From contig NW_003314310.1 of assembly GCF_000143415.4 (NCBI RefSeq), positions 684,611-748,610 on the forward strand: 64,000 nt of DNA, in the 5' to 3' direction. Below the pieces are notes generated by a model. It saw only the letters and a list, made by a program, of their open reading frames with translations. It did not search any database and had not been told where the DNA came from. This stretch comes from Selaginella moellendorffii (Eukaryota; Streptophyta; Lycopodiopsida; Selaginellales; Selaginellaceae). Below, in pieces: positions 10,801 through 21,845 of the stretch. The position numbers and the translations under genes were made by a program. Within the stretch, counting starts at the first letter, position 1; every line of letters begins with the position of its first letter.

Positions 10801-13158
10801 TCCAGTGATAGACGCGGAATGATCATCCAAAGTTTCTATGACTTCAAAATTTCTGTCATAAAAAATACTTATCATTTTAATATACTGAAAGAAAACTTAC
10901 TTAACTCACCGATTAACGTCGTACATGTGAACTAAACGGTCTCTTCCTCCAGATGCTAGAAGCGGCATTTGTTCTTCCGATCTTGTTTGAAATCCAGCAC
11001 TGAAACTTAACGACAAAATTTCGGCGTCATGTGCTTCCTGCTCGGATCCACCATGATGTTCACAATGAAACCTATAGGGTAAGCCATCATCAGCCATTAT
11101 AGGAAGTACTCTACATCAAGCAGACAAAAGGAATCAACTAAGAATACATTCTCTAACAGAAAACCATAACAAATATTCAAAAGTACCTGGAATGAAACCA
11201 TTTCAAAAGTCATCAGGTCGTAGACACGGAGGTTGCCGGAGCGGTCTCCTGACGCCAAATACTTCCCATCGGCGCTCACGCTTATAGCTCGAAATCCTTG
11301 AGAAGAATCCTGAGAATCAACATCCTGCTCAGAAGGCCTTAAGATGTCCTTCACATCTGCAAGGAGAAACGTGCTAGATTTAAAACTGCTAAAGCTCGCA
11401 AACAATGCTTACCAGTGTATAGAACTCCAAGAATGTCTTTGCAATAAACATTTGCTGATTTTGAAGCAACTGCCTGAGATACGTCCTTATCCGGGCCAAC
11501 ATTCCACAAACGAATACTCCCATCCGCTGAGCATGTCGCGAAGCATTCACCGCCTACGACATTTTCCTTGCCAGCATTTGACTTGAGAGCGTGAAACTGA
11601 GGAACGGAGGTGACATCCCAAATGCAACTCGCGTGACCGAGGAACGTCCGACATCGAGAAATCTAGTAGGAAGCTCGCGTTAGAACTTCTGCATCGGGCT
11701 CTCAACTATTATTGTCTGACCTTAGAAAAATCGCGGACGTCCCATACGTAGAGACTATGATCTCCATAGACAACAGCTGCATCAATCATCACGTTAGAAA
11801 AGTACCGACCATGAATCCATCTCCATCAGTACCAATTCTGTCACCACTGGCAATGAAAGAGCAGGCGACAGCGTCCGGAAAATTGATGCCATGCACACGG
11901 CCTACTGAGAGAGCAGTGCACATGTTGGAGTCTGTAAGCCCATGATATCCATATGGTGCCGGCCGTGGAAGTGTAGCAGCATATGCAAGAGTCCCAAGCG
12001 CGAACAATCTCACGATTCCATCGCTACAGGCGCAAGCTACATGTGTTTCCGACACAGCCAAGTCAAAGCCACGGCGAACCTGTCAAATAATCTTAGACCC
12101 ACAGCAGAATATAAAGCATTGGAAAAACCTTGAGATCGACCCACTTCTCGACAGCTATTCCCAAGTGTAGAAGACACAAGATACCTGTACAAGATGTGGT
12201 CAGAACAGAGAACAACTTCGACGTCCAAGAGGTACAGACCTGCATTTGTCAGGACGTATATGGGATGTATATTAGCAGACTGCGCCGCTGGATCTTTCGA
12301 CGATGAGATCGACACGAAGGAACCATCCTTCTGGCTACCCAGGTTGATAGCTTTGCCTTCGAGTGTGGAGCCGTTTGCAGCCGTCGGGCGAGCTCGTCCG
12401 CCTTGTACTACTGACCATTGCCGGAGATGCTTGATACCAGCTGTTATGAAGAAGCTCCCGTCGGACGCATAGTGGACCGATGATACAGGAGATGAGACTG
12501 TACTCGTTCGAGTTTTAGAAAGCAGTGTCCCGCTTCTCCATTCCCAGAGACAGAGAAATCCGTCGTGTGGAACTCCAACAGATACAATGTGCCTCCCTGT
12601 GGAGACATAAGTAAGCCTAGATTGTCATGCTGAGAAAAATGCATGCGTACCATTGGGAGAAAACTCGACACAAGAAATCCCAATCTTGTGGGTTTTGAGC
12701 TCGATCATGCATTGTCCACTGATAGAATCCCAGATAATTACAGCAGGTTGGTGCCCCGACTGAAAGGAAGAAGTTAATGAGACATTAAGAGCTTCTAAGT
12801 TAAAAAAAAATCCAGTGAGTGAATGAATACCTCTCCAGCAGCGACGAGTTTTCCCCCGTGGTAAGAGTAGGCGACGCATGACACTGCCTTTGGAGTCCTG
12901 TTGGCGATCAAAAACCGCGACTGCGTGTTCGTCTTGGGGTTGTAGATCACGACCACGCATCCAGCAATGTAGGCGACCTCGCCAGTAGCTGCATTGGTCG
13001 CTAGACCGCTCGCATTCGTCACAGTCAGTCCAATGACTCGCTCCAGCTCGATCTGCCAGCGAAATATTGAGACAACACAAGAAATCTCTCAGCTGGAAAG
13101 CAAGCCCTACCCTGCCATTGGCGTCTGTCTTCTTGATCTTCCGCCGGAGCAGCCTCAT
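7870..13158 (-). CDS. WD40-repeat scaffold, MABP1/WDR62-like
   Basis: Large WD40 protein related to animal MAPK-binding protein 1 and WDR62, about 1381 residues in 21 exons. Exons: 13158-13111, 13052-12831, 12759-12651, 12596-12240, 12184-12129, 12079-11806, 11776-11721, 11662-11413, 11356-11187, 11037-10910, 10852-10751, 10698-10560, 10509-10423, 10377-10216, 10163-9795, 9745-9546, 9492-9039, 8987-8820, 8770-8455, 8405-8097, 8039-7870. Every junction keeps frame. Two seven-bladed propellers fill about the first 740 residues. Diagnostic stretches are VSVGVPHDGFLCLWEWRSG, LERVIGLTV near the N terminus and VSGDSCIFIWKLPP closing the repeats. The C-terminal third is polar and low-complexity with a short helical end. 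The start is fixed by an in-frame TGA upstream. In animals the family scaffolds JNK signalling and spindle-pole functions; the plant role is inferred to be scaffolding only. It is divergent from the gene at 13438. Confidence 0.92.
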
Positions 13159-13437
13159 TCCCGGAAGAACTAATCCAGTGCTGAGCGACCAAGGCGAAAG
13201 ATCTCAAGGCGAGCTTGGCGAGATCATAGAGCACCAATGGCAATGCCCTAGCACGCCGCTGAGCAAAGAAACCAGAGAGGAGGGAAGTAGGGCTATTTCA
13301 AAATGAATGAACATTACGGTGGACATTCCGAAATTTCGGGATCTTTCCATAACGGTATCCATGAAATCCAACGGCGGAGCACGCATTCCGCTAGCTAGAA
13401 CCGACGGCTGTGGGAGTTTGAGTTAGGGTTTATAGCG
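13159..13437. promoter_or_regulatory. Divergent promoter with telo-box, 279 bp
   Basis: The WD40 gene (ATG 13158, minus) and the small gene (ATG 13438, plus) start 279 bp apart, so this interval must hold both 5' UTRs and promoters. A telo-box-like TTAGGGTTTA lies at 13423-13432, six bases before the plus-strand ATG. No TATA box was obvious. Confidence 0.55.
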
Positions 13438-13948
13438 ATGGAGGGAGGAAGCACGCGCATGGGCAGCAGATCCTCGACGCGGCACGGCCCCGGATCGGTA
13501 GTGTTTCAGGGCCCGGTGAGGAAATGGCGCAAGTCCTGGGCACCGATCGTCACTACCTCGGCGACGCATGCGAGCTCCAGGGTCCTGCTCTACAAATGGA
13601 GCCCGATCTCAGGTTTCTTGCCCCAATTTCCTTGCGGACTGAGCTGGATCGTGTGTGATTGACGCGCAGTGAGCAAAGACGATGCCGCGGAGGAGCAGCT
13701 AAACTCTCCAGCAATTCGATTTGTTCCTGTGAGTTCTTCTACTCGCATTCCATGCATTTGGAAATCTCTTCCATGGCTGCTGCTACTGCATAGATCATCG
13801 CTAAAACCAGTGAGAATGTGTCCAGGTCTCCGTGATCCTCGCAAGAAAAATGGAAGAAGAGAAGCAAGAACGAGAACAAGAGCTGGAAGAAGACGATGAC
13901 GCTGGCGGCCAAGCCGATATGGACGAAGACAAAGATATATCCTCCTAG
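13438..13948 (+). CDS. Small conserved plant protein of unknown function
   Basis: Three exons, 13438-13612, 13670-13728 and 13826-13948, give a 118-residue protein. The N-terminal part contains VVFQGPVRKWRKSWAPI and LLLYKWSPIS. This pattern, a GPVRxWxKxW motif then a short strand ending in W(S/T)PIS, is familiar to me from an uncharacterised family of angiosperm proteins. The C-terminal half is a charged helix (MEEEKQEREQELEEDDD) ending in an acidic tail. There is no signal peptide or membrane segment, so it is likely nuclear or cytosolic. The function is not known and I do not propose one. The gene is followed closely by the SR-protein gene (start 114 bp downstream). Confidence 0.8.
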
Positions 13949-14022
13949 TTTTAAAGGATGTATGTACATAGTTTTTGAGACTAGATAAGGGGCGAATATC
14001 CTCCTTCTCTCTTGTTTGAGTA

Positions 14023-14033
14023 CTAGGGTTTTT
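14023..14033. promoter_or_regulatory. Telo-box-like element upstream of SR protein gene
   Basis: A CTAGGGTTTTT stretch lies about 30-40 bp before the ATG at 14062. Telo-boxes (AAACCCTA) are common near transcription starts of plant translation and RNA-processing genes. This copy is imperfect. Confidence 0.35.
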
Positions 14034-14061
14034 AGTGTTTCTCGGGGTTTTCTCGAGCGCA

Positions 14062-15655
14062 ATGGGGCGCAGCCGGAGCCGGAGCTACAGCCCAAGAAGC
14101 CGCAGCCCTGGGCCGCGGCGACGGAGGTATGCCGATGATCCTCCAATGCGGCGCGGCGATCGCGAGTGGCGCCGCTCTCCTCCTTGCAGCTTGCTCGTCC
14201 GAAACATCCCGCGCGAGGCCAGGTGAGGGATTTTTCGAAGGGATTTCGATAGATTGCGAGGGGTTTCGATGGGAATGGATGACGGATGGAATCTTTTTTC
14301 CAGGCCCGAAGAAGTTCGTGTGCCATTCGAGAAGTTTGGGCCTGTCAAGGACGTCTATCTCCCGAAAGATTATTATTCCGGGTACGTGACGAGTTCTTTA
14401 GTTATTTCCTCTTCGTTGTCTCGTAGTTGGAAGTCCCTTTTCTTCTTCTTTCTTTCGCTGGTTTCCTTCATTTTTATTTTTTTTTCAAATCTCAATGTTC
14501 CCTCCCATTCTCCCTCCCTGTATTGCAATGCCGGCGTAATAAGTCTGCGAGTGTGCTACAGGATTGAAGAGAAGTGGCTGATAAGAGAGTTTTGGTAGAA
14601 GTTTTGCATTTGACGTTGGATCCAAGACCCTGAGGCTTAGAAGTTCTCTGAAGTATGCCAAAGTTTCCTATGAGCCTGTGTGCATTGAAGATTGATGATG
14701 GGTGATACCTTTCCTCCTTCCAAGATTGAAGACAGTTGCAATGATCGCCTATATTGTAAGGTATGGTCACAAGACAATCTTGTGCAGGCCTTATGATAGG
14801 TGAGTCTTTGCATAACGTGTGATATTGTTTGCAACCTTTTCAATCTTTTATTTTTTGGTGTGATTAACTCCTTGTGGTGTACTGACGCTTGCTTGTGGAT
14901 AATGTGGGTTACAGGGAACCTCGTGGTTTTGGTTTTGTCCAGTTCATAGAGCCGGGCGATGCAGCTGACGCTAAGTTTAATATGGATCACCAGTTGTTAG
15001 GCGGACGAGAAATTACTGTTGTTTTCGCCGAGGAAAACAGAAAAAAACCGTCTGAGATGCGGATAAAGACAAGGTGCGCCTCGTGAAAGTATAAAGTCTT
15101 AAACTTTTTTTCTTTCAGTCGGAGTGGGAGCTGGAGCTCTGGTCGTTATGGTGGAGGTTATCGCAGAAGCCCGCCTAGATCTCCTCGGCGTTACAGATGT
15201 GAGTGAACATTATGATCCTCATTTTGTAGCTGAGCTTTCTTGTTTGATGTAGCTCGCTCGAGGTCTCGGTCGCCTCGGCCTCGAAGGTATCACTCGTCCA
15301 GGTAAACGTTCAAATCCAGACTTCCTGATATGGATTTGAGATTGTAGTTTGTACCTTAGGGATGCTCACGAACGATACGGAAGGTCCCCGAGCCCTCACC
15401 ACCACCACCACCAGAACAATATCCGTTCTCCCTCGCCCAGGAGAGAAACGCGGTCTCGGCATCGGCCATCACCGGGAATCTCTGACCGTGGTCCAAGTCC
15501 TAGTCCACAAGGCAACGGGCATGGTTCTCGAAGGTCCTTAAGTCGAAGGTACACTGAGCTTTCTTTCTTTAGTTTGCTGAAGCCATATCTTATTTGGCAG
15601 CCCGTCCCCGGTTATGGCTGCAAGACGGTACTCACGCTCTTTTTCAAGGGACTAA
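14062..15655 (+). CDS. SC35-like SR splicing factor (SCL family)
   Basis: Nuclear pre-mRNA splicing regulator, 256 residues in seven exons: 14062-14222, 14304-14381, 14915-15073, 15119-15198, 15253-15301, 15360-15548 and 15601-15655. An N-terminal Arg/Ser-rich extension (MGRSRSRSYSPRSRSPGPRR) precedes one RRM, which is typical of plant SCL proteins rather than SC35 itself. RNP2 is SLLVRNI (about 43-49) and RNP1 is RGFGFVQF (83-90). The C-terminal RS region has many SPS, RSR and SRR repeats and a run of five histidines, ending in SRSFSRD. The second intron, inside the RRM, is about 530 bp, ten times the usual size here. Long introns at this position in plant SR genes often carry alternative exons for self-regulation; that is only suggested here. 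Confidence 0.93.
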
Positions 15656-16002
15656 TGCGAGGGCTCAACTACACGGCACCTTTATGTACTATTTGTGGCA
15701 GCACCACACGGGATTTACTTTGGCTTGGTGATTTTTATTGATATTCTTGTCTTAGACTGATTTTGGATGTAATTTCTTCTCAGGAAAGAGTATTTTCCAA
15801 CCTGTCTGCGAGCATTTGAAATGATGGCCTGTGCGCGCATTTATGCACCGGGAACGATGTCACGATTCCATTTATTCTTGACAGGCCTTATCAACAACAC
15901 TGGCAAAGCAGCCTGGGACGTACTTTGTGGAGCTACAACGCGCTAGAGCTAGTGCGCCTGAGCATTTAAACCCGCAGCTAGGCCTCACTGAGGAGAACAA
16001 AA
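15656..16002. other. Intergenic, SR protein to GDSL gene
   Basis: This 347-bp stretch contains the SR-protein 3' UTR and the GDSL promoter. Nothing coding or repetitive stands out. Confidence 0.4.
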
Positions 16003-17274
16003 ATGTGTCCAAGGTTGGCTACGTTTCTTGCACTGCTTCTTCCCGCTTTTGTTCGTTCTGGTTTTACTGCCGAAGTTCCTGCCTTGTTTGCATTCGGTGA
16101 CTCCTTGGCAGATGTCGGCAACAACAACTACCTTGTCACTCTTGCGAAAGCGAACTTTCCACCTTATGGAAGAGAATTTGACACCGGAAAACCAACTGGG
16201 AGATTCACCAACGGAAGGAATCAAATCGACTTTCTTGGTATGTTTTTGTGACTTTAGATGCTGGACTGATGTTTCCTTGTCTGGATACAGCGGCAAGGTT
16301 GGGATTGCCATTGCTGCCAGCGTTCATGGATCCGTCCACTAAAGGACTTGCGATGCTCAGCGGGGTCAACTTCGCTTCTGCTGGGTCTGGGATCCTCGAT
16401 ATAACGAATATCAATGTTGTAAGTCTTCTATATTCGAGCCTAGAACATTGCTAGATCACGGTAGTTTGTCCAGGGCCAGCTGATTCAGATCACCGAGCAA
16501 GTGCAAAACTTTGCGAAAGTAAAGGAAGAACTGGTTTCCATGGTTGGCTCAGCCAATGCAACCGAGATGCTATCCAGGTCTCTCTTTTGCATTTTCACAG
16601 GGAACAACGACTATACAATGACATACCCGTTAACTGGAGCTGTTTCCAATCTGAGATTTCAGAACACACTCCTTTCCAAGCTGCTGGAGCAAACCAGAGT
16701 GAGTGTTTTTTCTTCTCTTCTGTGATTTCTCTGACACTCGAGCCTCAGGAACTTTACAACTTGGGAGCACGAAAGTTTGTGATCGCTGGGGTTGGAGCGA
16801 TGGGTTGTGTTCCTGCGCAGCTCGCCAGGTATGGCAGGAGCTCGTGCGTCCACTTCCTGAACAATCCCGTGATGAAGTACAACCGTGCTCTTCATCGTGC
16901 GCTCACCGCTCTCAACCACGAGCTGCCAGAGGCTCACATCGTCTACTCGGACCTGTACTACCAGATGATGTCCATCGTCCAAGATCCCGCTCCATTCGGT
17001 GAGTCACAGAGTTCCCAATTTTTTTCCCTAACGAAGAAAAGGTGGAACTTTTCTTACAGGAATAAAAAACGTGAACGATGCTTGCTGCGGTGTGTTTAAG
17101 CAGATACAAAGCTGTGTTCCTGGGGTCCCCGTTTGTAATGACGCCTCCGAATACTACTTCTGGGACGCCTATCATCCGTCGAGCCGAACTTGTGAATTCC
17201 TGGTGGAGATGCTCTACGACAAGGGGCCACCTTACAACTTCCCATTCAGCGTCGAAACACTGGTTCGCATCTAG
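16003..17274 (+). CDS. GDSL-type esterase/lipase, secreted
   Basis: SGNH hydrolase of the plant GDSL family, 350 residues in five exons: 16003-16237, 16291-16418, 16474-16698, 16749-16998 and 17060-17274. It starts with a signal peptide (MCPRLATFLALLLPAFVRSG), so it should be extracellular. Catalytic blocks are FGDSLADVGNNNY with nucleophile Ser34, the block II glycine in NFASAGSGI, block III GNND (164-167), and the Asp/His pair in DAYHPS (Asp315, His318). A conserved CCG segment follows NDA near the C terminus. Length and intron positions are typical. Family members cleave lipid or acyl esters, for example in cutin or defence metabolism; the substrate cannot be told from sequence. Confidence 0.95.
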
Positions 17275-17579
17275 CTGCATTCTTTCATACGTTTGGTCGA
17301 TCAAGAACCGAAAATCGTAAGACTTTTCCCTTTCATTTTGTCTCTCTTTTTGTGTGGCCCACCAGCCACTAAGGCAATTGCTGTGATGGCTTCCTTTTTG
17401 GCTATGTCAATTGGGAGTTTCATTGGACCAGCAGCTTTAGAAGTTGGAGGTTCCTTTTTGACTCGATTATTTCTGGTACGGTCGATATTTATATATTCTC
17501 ATGTTTGTATACTCTATTTGCAGAACCCGATCTACAAAGTTCGCAAAACTCTATTGAAAAAAGAACGATCCGATCGAAG
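17275..17579. other. Convergent intergenic region, GDSL and DUF674 3' ends
   Basis: The two genes end facing each other across this 305-bp stretch, which must hold both 3' UTRs and poly(A) sites. No other feature is seen. Confidence 0.4.
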
Positions 17580-18660
17580 CTACTTCTTCTTTGACCCGAA
17601 AACATCATTAAGTGCTGTCTGCGAGCTCAAGGATGCTCTGAGCAGTTCCAGGACCTGGCAAGAGAAAGAAAATGGAGATGAGAATCAGTAAAGCAGGCGG
17701 ACGGAAGGTTATAAAACACAAGCAGAGGAAGAAACGTACCTCTGGAACTCCCACACAGACTTGGCAACTTTGTAAGTCCTTCAGGCTGTCAAGCTTGAGC
17801 TTGCTGAGAAGGATGACCCCGGTGATGGACGAGAGCGGCAAAATCTCGAGGCTGTCGGTGATGATGAAGGTCCTGTTCTTCCTCACGTAGCCAACCTTGT
17901 CCTTTCGCCGCGGTGTACCAGCAGCAACCGGAGTAGTCGGAGTAGCAACTGGCGATGGCGGATACGAGGCCTTGGGCTGGATGAGCTCCAGCTTGTGACT
18001 CATCGCAAACTTGCAAACGGGACAGATCTGGCCGGGAAGATCGATGACAAATCTCAAGCAGCCGTGGTTACAACACTTGTAGTAGACAATGCTTCTCTTT
18101 GGAGTGGTGCCACCACCGCCGCCGCCGCCACCTTCAATTCCAGCAGCAAAGCTCGGCTTGAGAAGATCGATGCTCAACTCGGGGCTTTCTAGCGGCTTTG
18201 GAGAGACGAGCGGCTCCTTGTCGACGTAGAACAGCGACTCGTCCAGATCCAGGAGGCTGCTGTAGATGTTAGCGATGCCACCGCTGGGCTTGGATCCGGC
18301 GCCGTCCCTGAGCAGCTTCATGGCCGTGCCGATTGGGAGCGTGAGGAAGCTAAGCAGCAAGTCGACGAAGTCCTTGCCGGCCTCCATGTAGAGGATGAAG
18401 TTGTCGGCCTTCCGGTAGAGCAAGGTAACTTTGATCTTGCTGCTACTGACGCTGTTGGTGGTAATGCTGGATCCATAGCTGCTGCTGCTGCTGGAGCTGC
18501 AAGTGCTGCTCACTTCGAGCTTGTCGAATTGCTCCTGGAGGGACAATCTCTGCTCGGAGGAGCTGTGCCGGATCACCACTGCTCGATCCTGCTGCTGCTG
18601 CTGCTGCTGCGGCATTTCTTTTTCTCTCCGGCGTTCTTCCGTCCTGTCGGCCTTGCACAT
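17580..18660 (-). CDS. DUF674-family protein
   Basis: Two exons, 18660-17740 and 17654-17580, encode 331 residues. The core KVTLLYRKADNFILYMEAG, followed by KDFVDLLLSFLTLPIGTAMKLL, is the hallmark of plant DUF674 proteins. A zinc-ribbon-like CPVCKFAM with an earlier CCNHGCLRF, and a C-terminal half-repeat ending in LLRASLSSQTALNDVF, also fit. The N terminus has runs of Gln and Ser encoded by CAG/CTG-type triplets; the start may be the ATG at 18660 or a second Met (EMPQQ) 15 codons later. No signal peptide. DUF674 genes often occur as tandem families in plants and have no assigned biochemical function. The gene converges on the GDSL gene, with 305 bp between stop codons. Confidence 0.9.
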
Positions 18661-20072
18661 TGATTAATCGAGGAGAGCGAATGGAAAACTCGCAGCTAGT
18701 AAAAGGCCAGAGGAGACAGGGAACTAAACTTTTCGAAAAGGATCACCACCTAGCGATCCCAGTCCCGCCTAAAATTAAAGCTTTGATTCACAGTGGAGCT
18801 CAAAGCTCGACCTCTTGGCTCTCACCTTTCCTAATTTTCTTGGAAGACTAAAGGCAAAGAGTGTAGTTTTTGTAGCAGCGCAGAGGCTTTTGGAAACGCG
18901 GCATTCAAGGTTTTGACAAGGAATGCTTCCGCTTTGTACTGCGTCCTTCGTCTTCCTTCTGGTGGGCGGGCGAAGTTTCAAACGGGGAGGAAAAGATAGA
19001 AAAGTTTGACCCTCCGAAATTCCTCTCCGTCTGTCACACGTTTTTGGAATGGAGAAACTATTCTCGTTTCTTGGCCCGAGTCACGGCACTTGGCATGCTC
19101 TGTGGTTTTGTTCTTGTTTCCACAGCTGGAACGCATGATCTAGACCAGCTCTTTTTTCTTTCACAGGAATTTTCGCAGCTATAAGCACCGTCCTTTCACT
19201 CTTTGGAGAAAGGTGACGCAAGACTGACTTTGTGGGAGCGTGTAACTGATGATCTCCTTCAGGTGCTAAAGCAGCATCTACCCTTTGAGAGCATATTGTG
19301 AAAAAGCTGTAAAATTAAAATGATAACCATTTCAATTTTGATTTTTAATCTAAATATGTTTTGAAGGAAGTTCCTAAAAATAAATCTCTATCTCCTTTCT
19401 TTTTCATTGACAGAAGTCTGCAATCTGGAGCAGACGTTGATTGCAACGTCCGGCTCTACGTGTCCGGCAAGCTCTTAATGTCGTCCTTCTCTGTCTCGTA
19501 CAAAACACCTCACGGACAAAATCCCTCCGGAACATGACAATCGTTTGTCCGTTTTCGACTCCATTTGCGAATGTAAAGTCCAGGATGCACCTTGAAACAG
19601 CAAGGACCACAGCACTTGCATTAAACTTTGGGGTGAAAAAGAAAGAACAGCCGCAACCTAACTGTTCGGACGAGCACCATCAAACGAAAGAGAAAACTGT
19701 TCCGGGAATTTTTTTATCGCGGAGAACAAGAGACTGAGAGGACTGTCGCTCCCGTTTGTACTTCTCAATGATAACTACGAAGGAGGTGACAGTCTCGGCC
19801 ACGCCACTCGGAGATGATCAAACACTTGCAATACATGCTGAGGAGGACAAAAAAAAAACTCGCTCCATTTCTGGCCACGTCAGGGTTTAGGTTTCGACTT
19901 GAAGGGACACGATAAGCTCTGGAGAAGAGATTGAAAGGTAATAGACTCACATTCGAAGCTTGAGTTCGTTTTCAGTTACGCGCCAAACTCGTACTCGGCA
20001 ATCGCGGCGCGCATTCGCAAGAAGAATGGCTGATCGAGAGGTGCACTCAAGAAGAGGCTTTGCACATCAGAC
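18661..20072. other. Intergenic, upstream of DUF674 gene; nothing recognised
   Basis: Promoter and 5' UTR of the DUF674 gene are expected just right of 18660. The rest has scattered short frames on both strands, none with a family motif, and no repeat I could identify. Confidence 0.35.
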
Positions 20073-20639
20073 ATGACTGAAAACACTCGACGAGGTTGGA
20101 GCTACCGAGAATGGGTTCACTTTCCCATTCTTCGGGCTTCGAGATATGCAGCTTCATCGCCTGGAATGAAACTGTCCCTCAAGAGTTCTACCAGGTGCGA
20201 TCAAATCTTCGTTGCTCCGGGTCGAACAGGCATGTACACAACGATTGCAACATGTCGAAAATGGAGGACAAGCATGCTGTTGTGACTACGGAAGGTCCAA
20301 CCACATCGGATGCTCAAAACGAGCATGGTCTGCCGAACTGGGAATGCCGTGGGTGTAGCTGCTTTGCACGACGATGGTCTTGGCGGCACACAGGCATATG
20401 AGGGTAATTCCAGCGCAGCCTCAGCATCAGACACGACGGTGTTGAGGTGTATCAGTTCAGGCGGGGTAGTCACACTGTTCTCCGGTCGAAGCGCTTTGTT
20501 CTGGAAGACCGATAGCGCTCCAAAGCGAGAGGAAGTCGGGGATTGAAGCCCCTGGCTGCCCGACTACTAACAAGCAGCAATTTGCCCAGCTAATGCTGGA
20601 CAATGTGAGCGAGCACACTTCCTCCATGAATCTTGAATA
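20073..20639 (+). other. Possible unmodelled or decayed gene; not identified
   Basis: Protein-like stretches occur in different plus-strand frames: GFEICSFIAWNETVPQEFYQ near 20140-20200, MEDKHAVVTTEGPTTSDAQN near 20260-20320, and KQQFAQLMLDNVSEHTSSMN just before a TAG near 20640. They could be exons of one small gene or remnants of one. I could not join them with convincing splice sites and do not recognise the product. Confidence 0.2.
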
Positions 20640-21120
20640 GTGAAATGGTCAACCAACTTAAAAATGTTTGTTTTTGACGATTTTATAGTGAATGTAGAAT
20701 TTAGATTGTCAAAGTGGTATCACACAAAAGATATTAAAGATGTTTATACAACAATTTTCAATTATGAGTTTTGGAAGAATATTTCTTCTTTACTAGTTAT
20801 AATACCTTTTATTTTGATCTTGCCAATTGCAAAGATGTAATAGCAGCATTGATGTATGAAATAATGTATTGTATGATAAAAGGATTGGAGTTTGTAACTC
20901 ATGAGGCTTAATGTGGATAAAATTGAAGTGTTTTAGTTAAAGACTAATGTAGAAGGAAAGTTTGATTATTTATGATGCATAAATGGGTTATTTATCATTT
21001 TATTGCCAATTGAAAGAGAAATTAGAGCAATTTAATAGGAATTTGAAAAGGTATCAATTAAGACTTATTGGCAAAGGAGAAAAGAAATTCCTAGGAGTTT
21101 TACAAGTATAAAATGCTAAA
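20640..21120 (+). pseudogene. Decayed hAT transposase fragment
   Basis: The frame at 20640-20840 contains KDVYTTIFNYEFWKNISSLL, which resembles the conserved FWK...L segment of DUF659/hAT transposases. A frameshift then leads to VIAALMYEIMYCMIKG, which matches the downstream GYIYEAMD...K segment of that family. About 150 bp further, KTYWQRRKEIPRSF echoes the late W-rich hAT motif. Stops and frameshifts break it, and the AT-rich base composition differs from the flanking genes. Terminal repeats were not found. Confidence 0.5.
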
Positions 21121-21845
21121 GCTGAAGAAGTTAATGCTTACAATCCCTAAACTTGTATCATGAAAGAAGACACCTATCAGCTCGAAGCACTAACTTACGT
21201 GGCATTTCTTTCTTAGACAACTGGAACCCATAGCATTGTGTGCTGCAAATCTGAAGAGCCAGGTGCTGCATACATTTCCCACTGAACATTTTGGATTCTT
21301 GGAAAAAACTTCAGATTTCTGCATGTAAGGCAAATTGCACTAGACAAGTGAGGAGAGCAGGGCCATGCCAACATGCCAATAAGAGAGCAGGATCTTGCAC
21401 TTGACAAGGTGAGGTTTGTGGCTGCTGAATTGCCTGATGCCTCTGCTTCTGGAATCAACAAGCACTATGGCCTTATACTCTGGAGCTCAAGGACTTTTGT
21501 CCAGGAACTAACGATGATGTTTTTTCCCTTTTCTATAGTGGGGTGTGATGTGTGACAAAATTATAACAGTCCAAATATTTTACTTAGTGGGGATCTTAGC
21601 TCTTCTGATGGTGCAACAGCCTAGCATTGGTGGCCAATTACCAACTAGTACTGAATAAGGTACTGGGTCTATGTTTAAAGTCCAATAAAAAACCAAAATA
21701 AAGGAAACAAATTATAAAGTAGCTAACGGAATGCAACTCACTTTCTTTTCAAATTGCTAAAGCGTTCATGCAGCTCAGTTGTTCTTGCAAAACATTTCCT
21801 GCTGCTAACTTTCCTGCTCAGAGATTTTTAGGGCAGACTTTCTTC
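21121..21845. other. Intergenic, 3' flank of L1-domain gene
   Basis: AT-rich on the left and mixed on the right. No coding or RNA feature could be supported. Confidence 0.35.
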
